Positions 10,097 to 20,348 of a stretch of 30,264 nt of DNA are shown here, piece after piece. The notes under the pieces were generated by a model. That model made no database searches, had not been told where the DNA came from, and saw nothing but the letters and a program-made list of their open reading frames with translations. A program made the position numbers and the translations under genes. How positions within the stretch are numbered: position 1 is the first letter of the stretch; each line of letters starts with the position of its first letter. The DNA is from Flammula alnicola (taxonomy: Eukaryota; Basidiomycota; Agaricomycetes; Agaricales; Strophariaceae): the NCBI GenBank assembly GCA_015499995.1, contig JADNRV010000489.1, forward strand, positions 1-30,264, written 5' to 3'.

Positions 10097-10356
10097 GCAC
10101 GAGGCGTCTGCGTAGCCCTCGAGTACTGAATCGAATATTCCAGAAAGTTACATGATTGTTATGTCTGTAGTTCCGTCCTGTACTTTTATTTGCTTTGAAA
10201 TATGCAATCGTTTTCGACCTATCCGGCAAAGCAGACTCTTTAACTGGATCTGTACCCTGAACAAGTTTCTGCCAATTAGAGTTGCACATTTGCTTCCATG
10301 ATCAGTGATAAGCCAATATGGATTTGTTATTTATCGGTACTACTTTCGGCAAGGCA
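10097..10356. other. Intergenic region between the Lnt-like gene and the unrecognised gene
   Basis: This holds 260 nt of 3' flank and upstream region between same-strand genes. No RNA gene, repeat or recognisable coding sequence was seen. Confidence 0.5.
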
Positions 10357-11913
10357 ATGATGTCCTCGAGGCCTCCAGCGCCAGATCTCAGGGCACGACT
10401 TGGCCTTGCATTTGCTGCACGTAAACGATATCAAAAGCTCGCAGTCTCAGGATTGCCCATCTTCACAAGTTCAGAAGAAGAACTTGTCTAGGGGTCCAAC
10501 GTCTACTACTCAAAACAACACATCCCAGTCAAAGCTCGCACAAAGCCTTCGCGGCTCTCTGCGCAACTTGACCTGGAAGACAGCTCACACCAGCGACCTC
10601 AGTCGTCGAGTGTTCCAAAGGAAACGCGTCGTGCCGAAGGAGCTTCCAATCAAAGAGGATTGGTCTGAAGACTTCCACTTGATCACCAGGGAGGACATCG
10701 ACCCTAATTCTGCACCTGTGCCATCCCTCGACAACCGAAGCCCCCCTGCGCCTGCATCCAGCGAACCCAATCGATTCCTTCGGAAAACAGGCGCTGATCT
10801 TCCCAAACCATCTTCGACCCCCTACACCTTGCTTCCTCCATTGGTCATTTCAGATTCTCTGACAAACCGTGTCTCGACGTACACTTCGAAGACAATAACG
10901 TCCTCTGAAAGCGCTACTCCGACATTTACTGAATTCGCCCACATAACAGCTAGCTTTCCCCAACCACCGAGTCACATTCCCGTTGCGTTTAATTCTCCAG
11001 TCGAATCTAGTGAGTTTCGAATTCCGGTCTACTTGGGAATGACGATGGAATTAATATGTTACTTCAGATTTGCCGCATCCTTCGCGCATTGGTAACACGA
11101 CACACCCTCGAAATACTCCTTCCGTTGCGTCACCCATTTCAGAAGTCAATCCAACAAGTATAATCTCTTTGCAACGCTTCAAATCACGCGCAAAGGACCT
11201 CCTTCGCATTCCGTCTCTCCTTTCTTCCTGGAAAAGCAGGCAGTGATTATTCAGAACCCACAAGCCCTCCTCCACATCTCTACATTCCCTCAAGTTTTTA
11301 ATCATGTACTCTGGAAAGCGAACTGATGTGGTCGATTTTGGAGGGGAGATGGATTACTCCAACGTTAAGTGGTTCCAAGATGCACCTTCAAGACCTACCG
11401 TACGTCGTCCTGTCAATAAGTGATTTTTATCCTACTCATCGATATTTCACAGCCTGCTCCTCAACCCCAAGAACAACCACCCGCCCCACAATATCATCCA
11501 TCGCCTCATGTAATTGACCAGAATGAAGGTTTTGAGTATGCCCTATCTGCCGCACCTAACGTACTCTATCAACGATACAAGCAATACGGTCAGGTAAGAG
11601 CATTATTTGTCACACCTTTGGGACGAATATTCATCGCAAAGAATAGCTGGGCGTTCTCGGGTGGTGTTCTGAGTTCAGCGAACTCATCGACAATCTGAAG
11701 GAGTTGGGCTTCTCAGGAAATATGTTTGTTACAACAAGAACACAAGCGCTGAAAACATGCGAGGAAATCTTACAACTGAAAATGGAGGACGTAAAGATGC
11801 AACTCGTTACCATGTATCTTTCATCGCAAGTGGCGAGGCTACGTCGTTTCTTGGATGCTGATCGCGTATGGAACGACTACCCTGATCCATCATTTCCACT
11901 AGAACCAAAGTAG
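10357..11913 (+). CDS. Unrecognised protein, internal frame unresolved
   Basis: I do not recognise a domain. The N-terminus MMSSRPPAPDLRARLGLAFAA starts at 10357. A 49-nt intron 10421-10469 is the only nearby splice that enters the long open frame. Exon 2 (10470-11009) encodes a basic, Ser/Pro-rich region with KELPIKEDWSEDFHLIT. Intron 11010-11067 (GTGAGT...TTCAG) is clear. Exon 3 from 11068 shares the frame of the downstream exon ending at 11399 but contains one TGA at 11244-11246. The last two introns (11400-11452 and 11594-11646) are canonical. The C-terminal part, from GFEYALSAAPNVLYQRYKQY to WNDYPDPSFPLEPK, is ordered, helical and looks conserved. Around 11200-11300 the true frame may need a splice I could not place, an indel, or a genuine stop. 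The protein is probably nuclear or cytosolic, with no signal peptide or membrane segment. Confidence 0.5.
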
Positions 11914-12190
11914 CGGCCACATCTGCCTTCCTTCCTTTTTTCTTTTCTCTCTTTTCTTGTTGCAATAAGTAAACATTTTTACAACACGGAAATCTCGCGT
12001 GCCCCGGGTAATGAAATGGTTGATCCCAAGTACATAAATCGAAACCGTGGAAGTCCATGCTGTACATTACACTACTAGTGAAATAGATATATAGGTATAC
12101 ATAACAAACTCAGATTAAAATAATGACCAGAGTCTACTAGACGTCTGTGTCTATGGCGAACGAGGAGAAAATGCTAAATGGCTATCATCC
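11914..12190. other. Convergent intergenic region (3' ends)
   Basis: These 277 nt between two converging genes hold both 3' UTRs. A pyrimidine-rich run (tttttcttttctctcttttcttg, about 11936-11959) follows the plus-strand stop. No gene was seen. Confidence 0.5.
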
Positions 12191-15100
12191 TTAATGGGCA
12201 GTCGTGATTCCGTTGTACTTCGTCCAATAGTCATTTGAATGTCTGTTGCTGGGTTTGAGGGTAGCCTTCTTGGGGTCGTACGGTGATTCTCGAGGTGGTT
12301 CGGGAAGGGGGTTATTGAGTGAAGGCCGGGGCATCGCGGGTGGTGTTCTATAATCAACAGGTGCAGGCTGATATGTGTGATAAACATGTTCATAAGGATC
12401 GTAGGATGAAAGGGAATCCGGAATGCTGGGTATAGATGCAGGCGATGAATAGATAATAGGAGGAGGTCCTGTTGGCATTGAGTGATAGATCTGCGTCGCA
12501 CGCCCGCCTTGGAAGGGGGTTTGGACCACATAAGCGGTGTGGCTAGAGCCATAAACCGCGCTATGAGTGTTCGCATCGTCACTTATACTTATAGAGCTCG
12601 TCGAACCAGGTCCTGGAATAAAGTTCGTCGTAGGTGCGTTGGGCTCAAGTCCATACATGCTGCGAGCTTTCCAGAGACGTTCCATCTCCCAGGACTCTTT
12701 GGCTCTCATGGCGTTCATCTCAGCAGCAGAGGCTAACTCAGATGTTGGTCGCGCGGTAAGAGAGGGATTGCGTTCTAGTCGCACAGGCGGAGGGTCCGAA
12801 GGCTGGACATGAGCAGGGTAGGGTCGATTAACATGTTGACTAGAAGAGGAAGGAGTATCTGCAGATCTACGGTCTGACTTGCGTTCTCGGTATTCGTCAC
12901 GTTTCCGACCGCCTTTCCGATCACTGTGTTGAGAGGGTTCTTCAACATGCTGGGAACTCTTGCCCTTAGACCGACTTTTGTAAGATTCTTCTTGAGAATA
13001 AGCAGGTTGCTTTGACGTTCGATTTGAGGATCGATAGTAGTCCGCGTCATCGACGTCTGGCTTCGGTTTTGAATCTTCCTTGGGCTCACGTCGACTGCTG
13101 TGGTCGTGCTGCTTTGAGGTGTAGTCATAGTCCTTTTGCCTGTCACGGTCTTTGGATCTCTCATAATCTTTCGAATTTTCGTGATCTTTTGACCTGTCAT
13201 AGTCCTTCGACCTCTCGTAGTCTTTCGGCCTCTCGTTGTCTTTTGACCTGTCATAGTCCTTCGACTTCTCGTAGGCCTTCGACCTCTCATGATCCTTTGA
13301 ACGTTCATAGTCCTTCGAACGTTCATGGTCCCTCGAACGCTCATAGTCCTTCGAACGCTCGTAGTCCTTTGGCCGGTCATAATCTTTTGACCTATGCTCC
13401 CATTTACGCTCAGACTCCTTGGATCTATGCTCGTGTTCCTTGGGCTTCGACTCGTAATCTCTGGAATCATAATCCTTGGATCTCGGTTCATAATTCTTGG
13501 ATCTGCGTTCATAATCCCTCGACCTGTACTCCTGCTCTCTGGATCGAGGCTCCTGCTCCCTGGATCCACGATCCTGATTTCGATCTCGAGACCGGTATTC
13601 TTGTTCTTTAGATCTGGAGGATTTCTCCTTTCTATCTTTCGTGTCAACGGATTCCACGACCTCCCACTGCTGTCCTGCAGCCGTGATCGTCTGGCTAGAC
13701 GCATAAACATTACCCGAAGAGCTTCGCACGAGCCTGAAGGTCTCGGTTTGTCGACTTGGAGATGGATTGGTAGGTGAAGGGTTGATAGAAGATGTACGAA
13801 TAGGAGATGGATTGTGAGATGGCTTCCCTTCTTTCCCTTCGTATATGCTCTTGGGCGGCAGGGTTGGAGGAGGAGATTGATCAGGAGAAAGAGTTATCGA
13901 ACGGAGATCATAGGGCGTCGGCGGGTTAGCTAGTATAGACGATGTCGAGAGCGGCGAAGCCTCGTATGCGGCGTAATTTCTGGAATCATCCTGAGCTGGG
14001 AAAGGTACCGCGTGTTGAGTAATTGGGAAAGGAACAGGCTCAGGCGGAGGAACAGGAGCCGACTCCGAGCGGGAATGAGAACGCGTCCCTTTGCTAGCGT
14101 GTCGACTCGAAGAAGCCTCGGGTTGCCGGTCTCGTGTATCGCGGTGATGCGAACTGGATAAAGGCTGGGCTGTCGCGGCGCGTTCGTGACCGTGGTTTCT
14201 GCTCGTCGGGGATGAATCAGGAGACAGAGTGGCATTGCGAGAAGAGGAAGAAGGCTGCGGTTGAGATGTCGTCTTCTTTGTATTCTCATAGGCGTAAGAC
14301 TGCACAGGTGGAGACTGCGTTCGACTATGATCAACGGGAGTCGCCTCAGGAGACAAAGGCGACTCCTTGCTTGACGAAGCTATAGGCCGGAGCTGAGATG
14401 ATGATCTCTTCGGATTCTCGTGCGGGACCTGAGAATGGACTGGAGGAGTCTGTGTCTTACTACGGTCATTAGGCGTGACATCCGCGGGTCCGGATCCGCT
14501 TCGCTGGTGCGGCGGAGTTGTCTGTGGTTGGGAAGACACTCGCTTCGGAGTTTCAGATGGAATCTGGGCCGGCGGAGACTTGGTATGGTTGCGGTCAGGG
14601 GATGCATTTTCAGATGCAGGTGGTAGAGGCTGCTCGGTCATCTGAGGCGTGTCAAGCTCGGATAATGCTAGTTGCGAAAATTGGGGCGTAGGTATCTGCG
14701 GAGGGGTAATGGCTTATCGAAGCGCGACCGGAAGTCAAACGTCGGCTGGGGAGGGCTCTGACTGGAGGAATGGTGCTCATTTGCCTGATGATCAGGTCTA
14801 CGAGGTTGAACAATCTCTCTGGGTTTCTCGGGGGGCAAAGGCGCTTCTCCAGCAATCGATGTCTCTTTCTCAGGACCTGGAAGGTCAGGATTGGCAATGG
14901 TGAGCCTTCTCATTGAGTAAGGGGTCTCGAGAGATGACAACGATGCGCGGTCTGCATTCGGCTTCGACTCCACAGGCGCAGGTTCCGGCGGCTGGGCGAT
15001 AGATGGTGGGGGTATCCGCTTCACCGATTCGGGGCGTGATTTCTCTGGCGAAGACTGCCCTCGATCATAAGCAGAACTGTGACGGTGGAGATATCCTCTA

Positions 15101-16525
15101 GCTTCTTCACTGTCGACATGATGCCAATATTCATTTCCGGGTGCATGGTCATCCGTCGGTTTCCTCAATATACTAAACTTCTTTGCCAAACGATTCAACA
15201 TACTGCCTCGTTTCTCCTTCTTCGGAGTCTGCTGTTGGTACATGGCCGAATTCGCGGGTGGAGGAGCTACAGACATTCGCTTTGGCAAGGTTGGATTTGA
15301 GGGCGGATCCTGAGGAGGTACGCGATCGATGGGAGTGGCAGGCGCAGATGTCGCTTTTCTATCGACTTCAGCGGGATGAGGATTGAAGATAGTATCAGCA
15401 GTTGGTGTATGGCGCTTGCTCAGTTTTCGAGGTACATGGATTTCTGGCTGGGGAGGTTGCAGATGCACGGCAGAGGTTGATTGGGATAATGGTGAAGGAG
15501 TAACTGACTTATGTCGACTTTGCGTCGTCGTCATACTAGCCCGCCTTGTCCGATTGGGTATCTATATTTTAAGGTCATTTGGCATATATCACCCAAATAA
15601 TAAATTTAAAACATACGTCATAAGCATCAGACGCTGTGGTAGTCTGTCCAAAGTCATAGGGAGACTGATGATGCCAACTCTGACCCCATGGGTCGGTTAC
15701 GTCAAGAAGGTCGACGGTATCTGGAGCGGTCTGGGATGTTTTGCGGGACCGTGGCTTCCCACCGTCCACAACGCGGGTCTGTGATGAGGTAGGCGTTGGT
15801 AAAGGAGAGTGCGAAGGAGTTCTGCTAGGTCCTGAAGAATCATCCATGTGTTCGGGAGAGGAAGAAGTATGCATTGGGGGAAAAGAGGGAGAGAAAAACG
15901 TGGGGGGTCGCATTGAAGGTCGTTTTTGAGATGGCGGAATGAGATGGTGATTTCTGTACCAGCGCGGACCGAGAGGATTATGAAGTGCGTATTTGACCTT
16001 GAACGTTGGAAGTGGCACGGCCGCCCATGCGCCGTTCTCTGTCCACGCCGGGTTCTCTCTTGAGTCGACAATGACAGATCTCGAGGACGTGAGCTGACGA
16101 ACTACGCCGTTCTGGTCAGGAAGTTCTCTCTCATTAACCACTTCGGCGCTATCATCTTTTTCCTGGAGATCGGCGTCGGATGGGATACGGGGTAAGTCGG
16201 GAGGAGTTGAGTGAGCGGGCGGGTTAATAGTTGAACGTTTCAAGGACTTGCGGGACCAGATAGATGTGCCAGAATTCGACTTGCGCTTTGATAATTTGCG
16301 CTCCAAGATTTCTCTCCGTTCCATATCCTCATAGAAGGCTTTCAGCTCCTCTGGCGAGGTCTCCGTGGGGGAGTCGGGGCCTTGAGACTAAAGACATAAA
16401 ATGCAGGGGTAATTGTTAGTATGTCATATGTCTGGAGAAGAGTAAGAGAAAGGGGGGAATTAAACACGACTTGCCTCCTCATATGGCTCCGCAACCAACA
16501 TGGGGTTGGGATAGTACGCCGCCAT
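12191..16525 (-). CDS. Large disordered Ser/Arg/Pro-rich protein with hexad repeats (~1,400 aa)
   Basis: Exons 16475-16525, 15617-16387 and 12191-15561 are joined by a GC-AG intron (16388-16474) and a GT-AG intron (15562-15616). The third exon needs one frame correction at a G4 run (14703-14706, plus strand) to link PLP to QIPTPQFSQLALSELDTP. The N-terminus is MAAYYPNPMLVAEPYEE, then a charged helix (ELKAFYEDMERREILERKL) and an ordered patch, FKVKYALHNPLGPRWYRNHH. The rest is low-complexity: Ser/Pro-rich blocks, 15 RSKDYE-type hexads, then a helical patch (ELASAAEMNAMRAKESWEMERLWKARSMYG) and a Pro/Tyr-rich tail ending TKYNGITTAH. No catalytic domain, signal peptide or membrane segment is visible. 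I infer a phosphorylated scaffold or cytoskeletal/RNA-associated protein, without direct evidence. Antisense open frames over the repeats are shadows. Confidence 0.75.
13124..13393 (-). repeat. Array of fifteen 18-bp units encoding RSKDYE-type hexads
   Basis: Fifteen consecutive hexapeptides follow the pattern R/K/N-S/P/R/Q-K/R-D/A-Y/H/N/R-E/D. Variation is mostly in positions 2, 5 and 6. The array alternates basic and acidic residues, so it may form a single charged helix or stay disordered. Related but looser RS/RE repeats continue to about 13630. Confidence 0.9.
16388..16474 (-). other. GC-AG intron in the large disordered-protein gene
   Basis: The donor is GAG|GCAAGT and the acceptor TGTCTTTAG. 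Phase 0 joins MAAYYPNPMLVAEPYEE to SQGPDSPTETSPEEL. The overlapping GT (A|GTCGTG) would shift the frame. A CTAAC branch site is present (CATACTAACAATTACC). Confidence 0.75.
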
Positions 16526-17103
16526 CCCCCGAACCGCTAGAAGAATATGTGAGGAGGATGAGGGAAGAGGATGTCCTGAGTCCTCAAGAACGAACCAGGA
16601 ACTGCCAAGTTCGTAGCGGCACGTGCCTTCCTGCAGGCATGATCATCGACGTGAACCGCGGACGCTCGCCGGCTAGTAGTAGCATACGCCGCGGCTCTCT
16701 CTCAACCACCCAATATACGAACGCTGGCCACCAGCGACGACGACAAACAGGATGCTCCCATCCGAATTTCTTTATAGTGCAGTGTTAGGCATCAATGCAC
16801 CCTGCAGAAGGCAGACGCTTGTACCCCACAATTAATTTAGTGACATCGTCGCGTGTTTTCCGCACTACCTGTGCAGTTTCGGCTCTCAGATTAGGTACAA
16901 TAGGTGCGGTGCATCTCCTCGACAAATGGCCCATCTGATAAGGGCAGTATCGGTCTCTTTCGTTGTTCAGTGTGTGCTAAGTATGTAAGGTCTGGGCTAA
17001 CTTGTATGTAGTCACACCGGACTCCGCAGGAGTGTCCTGGGTCCCTCTATTTGAGTGATCGGAATTGCCCAATCAGGGTTCGCTTCAATATTTTCATCTT
17101 ATC
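16526..17103. promoter_or_regulatory. Divergent promoter region between the disordered-protein gene and ADE5,7
   Basis: These 578 nt separate the two divergent start codons. There is no convincing TATA box. A plus-strand open frame covering 16471-16788 overlaps the first exon of the minus gene and is not a gene. Confidence 0.5.
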
Positions 17104-19935
17104 ATGTCTGTCCGCGTTCTCATCCTTGGTGCTGGAGGAAGGGAGCACGCTCTGGCATGGAAGCTCTCAAAATCACCTATCCTGGACCATATTTACGTCT
17201 GTCCCGGCAATGCGGGAACAAATCACGAACCAAAAACATCCAACGTCAACGACATCTCTCCCAATGACTTTCCCCGCCTCGTCGAGTTTGCAGTGAAGAA
17301 CGAGGTTCGTACAGGTAGTCCTCTGTTCTATCTTAATTTTTTTACACATTTTATGCTAGGTCAAACTTGTCATCCCTGGCCCCGAACAACCCTTAGTCGA
17401 TGGCGTTGAAGCTTTCTTTCGCAAAGGTACGTTTTTGAAAATCCTTTCCTTACCTAGATCTGGAATTTTGTCCAATCGCCAGTCGGCATTCCTGTTTTCG
17501 GACCAAGCGCCTTAGCTGCTAGAATGGAAGGATCCAAGGCGTTCTCCAAAGACTTTATGGCCCGACATAGTATCCCAACAGCCGATTTCAAAACTTTCAA
17601 ATCATCAGAAATCGCTTCAGCCATTGAATACGTAAAGACCTGCGGCCATCGCGTCGTGTTAAAAGCTAGCGGCCTGGCTGGTGGAAAAGGCGTCCTTATT
17701 CCAGAGACCGTCCAAGAGGCTGTTGCTGGTCTTAATGAGATCATGGTTGCAAATGTTTTCGGAGATGCAGGTCCGTGACATCATTATAATTTTTTACCTG
17801 ATATTCAATTTTGACGACAGGAAGTGAGGTCGTTGTCGAAGAACTCCTGACAGGACCGGAGATTTCTGTCCTCGCGATTTCCGATGGATACTCCATCGTC
17901 ACCCTTCCTGCAGCTCAAGACCACAAGCGTATCGGGGAAGAAGATACCGGACTCAACACTGGAGGCATGGGGGCTTACGCACCTGCTCCTGTAGCGACTC
18001 AGGAAGTTCTGGAAAGGATTACGAGGGAGGTCTTGCGCCCGACAATCGATGGAATGAGGAAAGAAGGTACGCGTGCCAGAATTTATATCCCAAATGATAT
18101 TTTCTAAATTTATTCTTCTAGGCTTCCCATTCCTTGGAATGCTCTTCACAGGATTTATGCTTACCCCTTCCGGACCTAAAGTCCTGGAATATAATGTCCG
18201 TTTTGGAGATCCGGAGACGGAGGCACTCATGCTCCTCTTGGGCGAAGATGTTGACTTGGTTGCTCTGTTGCTTGTGCGTGGTTTTCCATATACACAATAT
18301 AGAGCATTCACCCGTTCACAAATATCAAGGCCTGCGCCGAGCATCGTCTGGACTCGGTATCTGTTAACTTCAAAGAAGGCGTCGCCGTTACAGTTATCCT
18401 GGCTTCGCAAGGCTATCCCGGAATCTACGCGAAAGGAAAGAAAATAACATTTGGAACAATTCCTTCAAGTTTGTGCAAACCGCTTCTTCCAAACAGATTG
18501 TATGCTCATCAATGATCTAGATGTTGTTGTCTTCCATGCTGGAACAAAACAATCTGGCGGGGACATTGTTACCACTGGCGGTCGAGTTCTCGCTGTCACC
18601 GCCCATGCGCCAACACTGAAAGAAGCCTTGGAATCTGTCTATGCTGGTGTCGGCCAGGTGGACTTCGAGGGCAAGACCTATCGACGCGATATTGCTCATC
18701 GGTAAACATTTCTCTCTCTCACTATTGCACAGAATATTTACAAGTAGTCCAGGGCTTTAGTTTCAACGACAGAAAAACCTGTCGGATTGACGTATGCTCA
18801 AGCTGGTGTCTCAGTCGATGCGGGCAACGCGCTCGTGGAAGCCATCAAACCCCTTGTCCGCGCAACCTCTAGGGCAGGCGCAGACGTAGAGATCGGTGGG
18901 TTCGGCGGAATCTTCGACCTCAAAGCCACCGGATTCGAAGACCCAGTACTGGTCAGTGGAACTGACGGAGTGGGCACAAAATTGCGACTCGCTGTCGATG
19001 TTGGTATCCACAATCTTGTCGGTATGTGATAATCTACCTGCACATTGTTTAGCATCACTTAAATAACCTCTAGGCATCGATCTCGTGGCAATGTCGGTGA
19101 ACGACCTTCTTGTGCAGGGCGCGGAGCCGCTTTACTTTCTGGATTACTATGGCTGTAGTAAGCTTGATGTACCGGTGGCGACGCAAGTCGTCACAGGTAT
19201 CGCTGAAGGTTGCAAGCAAGCCAGATGCGCTCTGATTGGCGGAGAGACCGCTGAAATGCCTGGCATGTATCAAGAAGGTTCGAGTACTAATGCTATGATA
19301 CAAGTTACGGCCCGTTCTAAACCTCTTTGACAGGTGATTACGACCTTGCAGGGTTCGCGGTCGGAGCTGTCGAGCGGAAATTAATCCTTCCTACTCCGAA
19401 CATCGTGGAAGGGGACGTCCTTTTAGGCGTTGCCTCCTCTGGCCTTCACTCGAATGGCTTTTCGTTGGTCCGCAAAATTATATCTACGGCTGGAATTTCT
19501 TACGCCTCCCCTTGTCCATGGAAGCCCGACACTGAGCTCGGAAGAGCTCTTCTCGAGCCAACACAAATCTACATTTCCCAAATTCTCCCTGTCGCAAAGC
19601 GTGGCCTCTTGAAGGGCATGTCCCACATCACAGGCGGCGGCTTCATTGAAAATATTCCCAGAGTTCTGCCGAAGAATCTAGGATGCTACGTCGACGCGTC
19701 AACATGGGAACTGCCGCCTGTGTTCCGTTTCTTGATGAAGCACGGAAACGTGGCACCGCTAGAGATGGCAAGGACGTTTAACAACGGCATCGGGATGGTC
19801 CTCATTGTGGGTGCGGCCCATGTAGGTGAGGTGTTGGAGGCTTTGCAAACAGGTCCATCGGCAGTATACCGCATTGGAGAAGTCACGTCGAAGCCAGGAG
19901 TGGAGATGAGGAATGTATTGACATGGGCAGCATGA
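17104..19935 (+). CDS. ADE5,7: Bifunctional GARS-AIRS purine biosynthesis enzyme ADE5,7 (782 aa)
   Basis: The cytosolic fusion enzyme carries phosphoribosylamine-glycine ligase (step 2) and phosphoribosylformylglycinamidine cyclo-ligase (step 5) of de novo purine synthesis. Exons: 17104-17304, 17360-17426, 17483-17770, 17821-18066, 18122-18273, 18330-18468, 18521-18701, 18753-19021, 19074-19277, 19334-19935. Their lengths sum to 2,349 nt, 782 residues, normal for the family. The N-terminal GARS half shows [12 protein letters not shown], the ATP-grasp segment [36 protein letters not shown] and VRFGDPETE. The AIRS half begins near residue 433 with [14 protein letters not shown] and shows [46 protein letters not shown] and [16 protein letters not shown]. 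The intron 18274-18329 ends in AAG, a less common acceptor. All motifs appear intact, so the gene looks functional. Confidence 0.97.
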
Positions 19936-20348
19936 TTAGCATAAGGACGAATACAATGAGGCATAGCATCGCTATGGAATAAAAACAGAGATGATGGATA
20001 GGAGATAGAAATTTATGGTTTTGTGTGTGTATGTATGAGATCAGAGTCAATGTATAGAAAGCGAAGCGATGATGTAGAAGCGAACGGCATAGCCCTCGTG
20101 AAATGTGTCTAAAACACGATGATAGGAGCCTGCTGAAGTTTTATGCTGTATGAGTAAAAAAGATAGCAAACACTGTAAATGCAAAGATACAATCGTAGAC
20201 AGAAAAGCAGAGTGGAAGAATAGATATAAGTCAAATGGATAAGCCAAAATAACCCCAAAGAGCGCGCGCGATACGTATAGCTGAAAGGCAGAAGAACACA
20301 GTCCATCGACAAGTCAAGTCCAGAAAAAGGGTTTGACATAAGACAGTT
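19936..20348. terminator. Convergent 3' flanks with an AATAAA signal for ADE5,7
   Basis: These 413 nt lie between two converging genes. AATAAA at 19978-19983, about 43 nt past the ADE5,7 stop, is a plausible polyadenylation signal. The rest is A/G-rich 3' flank with no coding sequence I recognise. Confidence 0.5.

Noticed and set aside
12775..13710. 311-codon minus-strand open frame overlapping the disordered-protein gene
   Set aside because: It is another frame of the 18-bp repeat region; composition is an Arg/Thr/Met-rich shadow and the main frame continues far beyond it.
13012..13777. Plus-strand open frames of 127-199 codons over the hexad array
   Set aside because: Antisense shadows of the repeat; stop codons are avoided because of repeat periodicity.
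12191..16525. SR splicing factor identity for the RS/RE-rich protein
   Set aside because: The repeats are KD/RS hexads without an RRM, and the ordered patches do not match splicing factors I know.
16471..16788. Plus-strand 105-codon frame starting MPPHMAPQPTWG
   Set aside because: It overlaps the first exon of the minus-strand gene and has no recognisable homology; the start would fall inside the other gene's intron.
17065..17409. Alternative earlier start for ADE5,7 upstream of 17104
   Set aside because: The upstream in-frame extension needs a non-ATG codon; ATG at 17104 places GAGGREH at the usual distance from the N-terminus.
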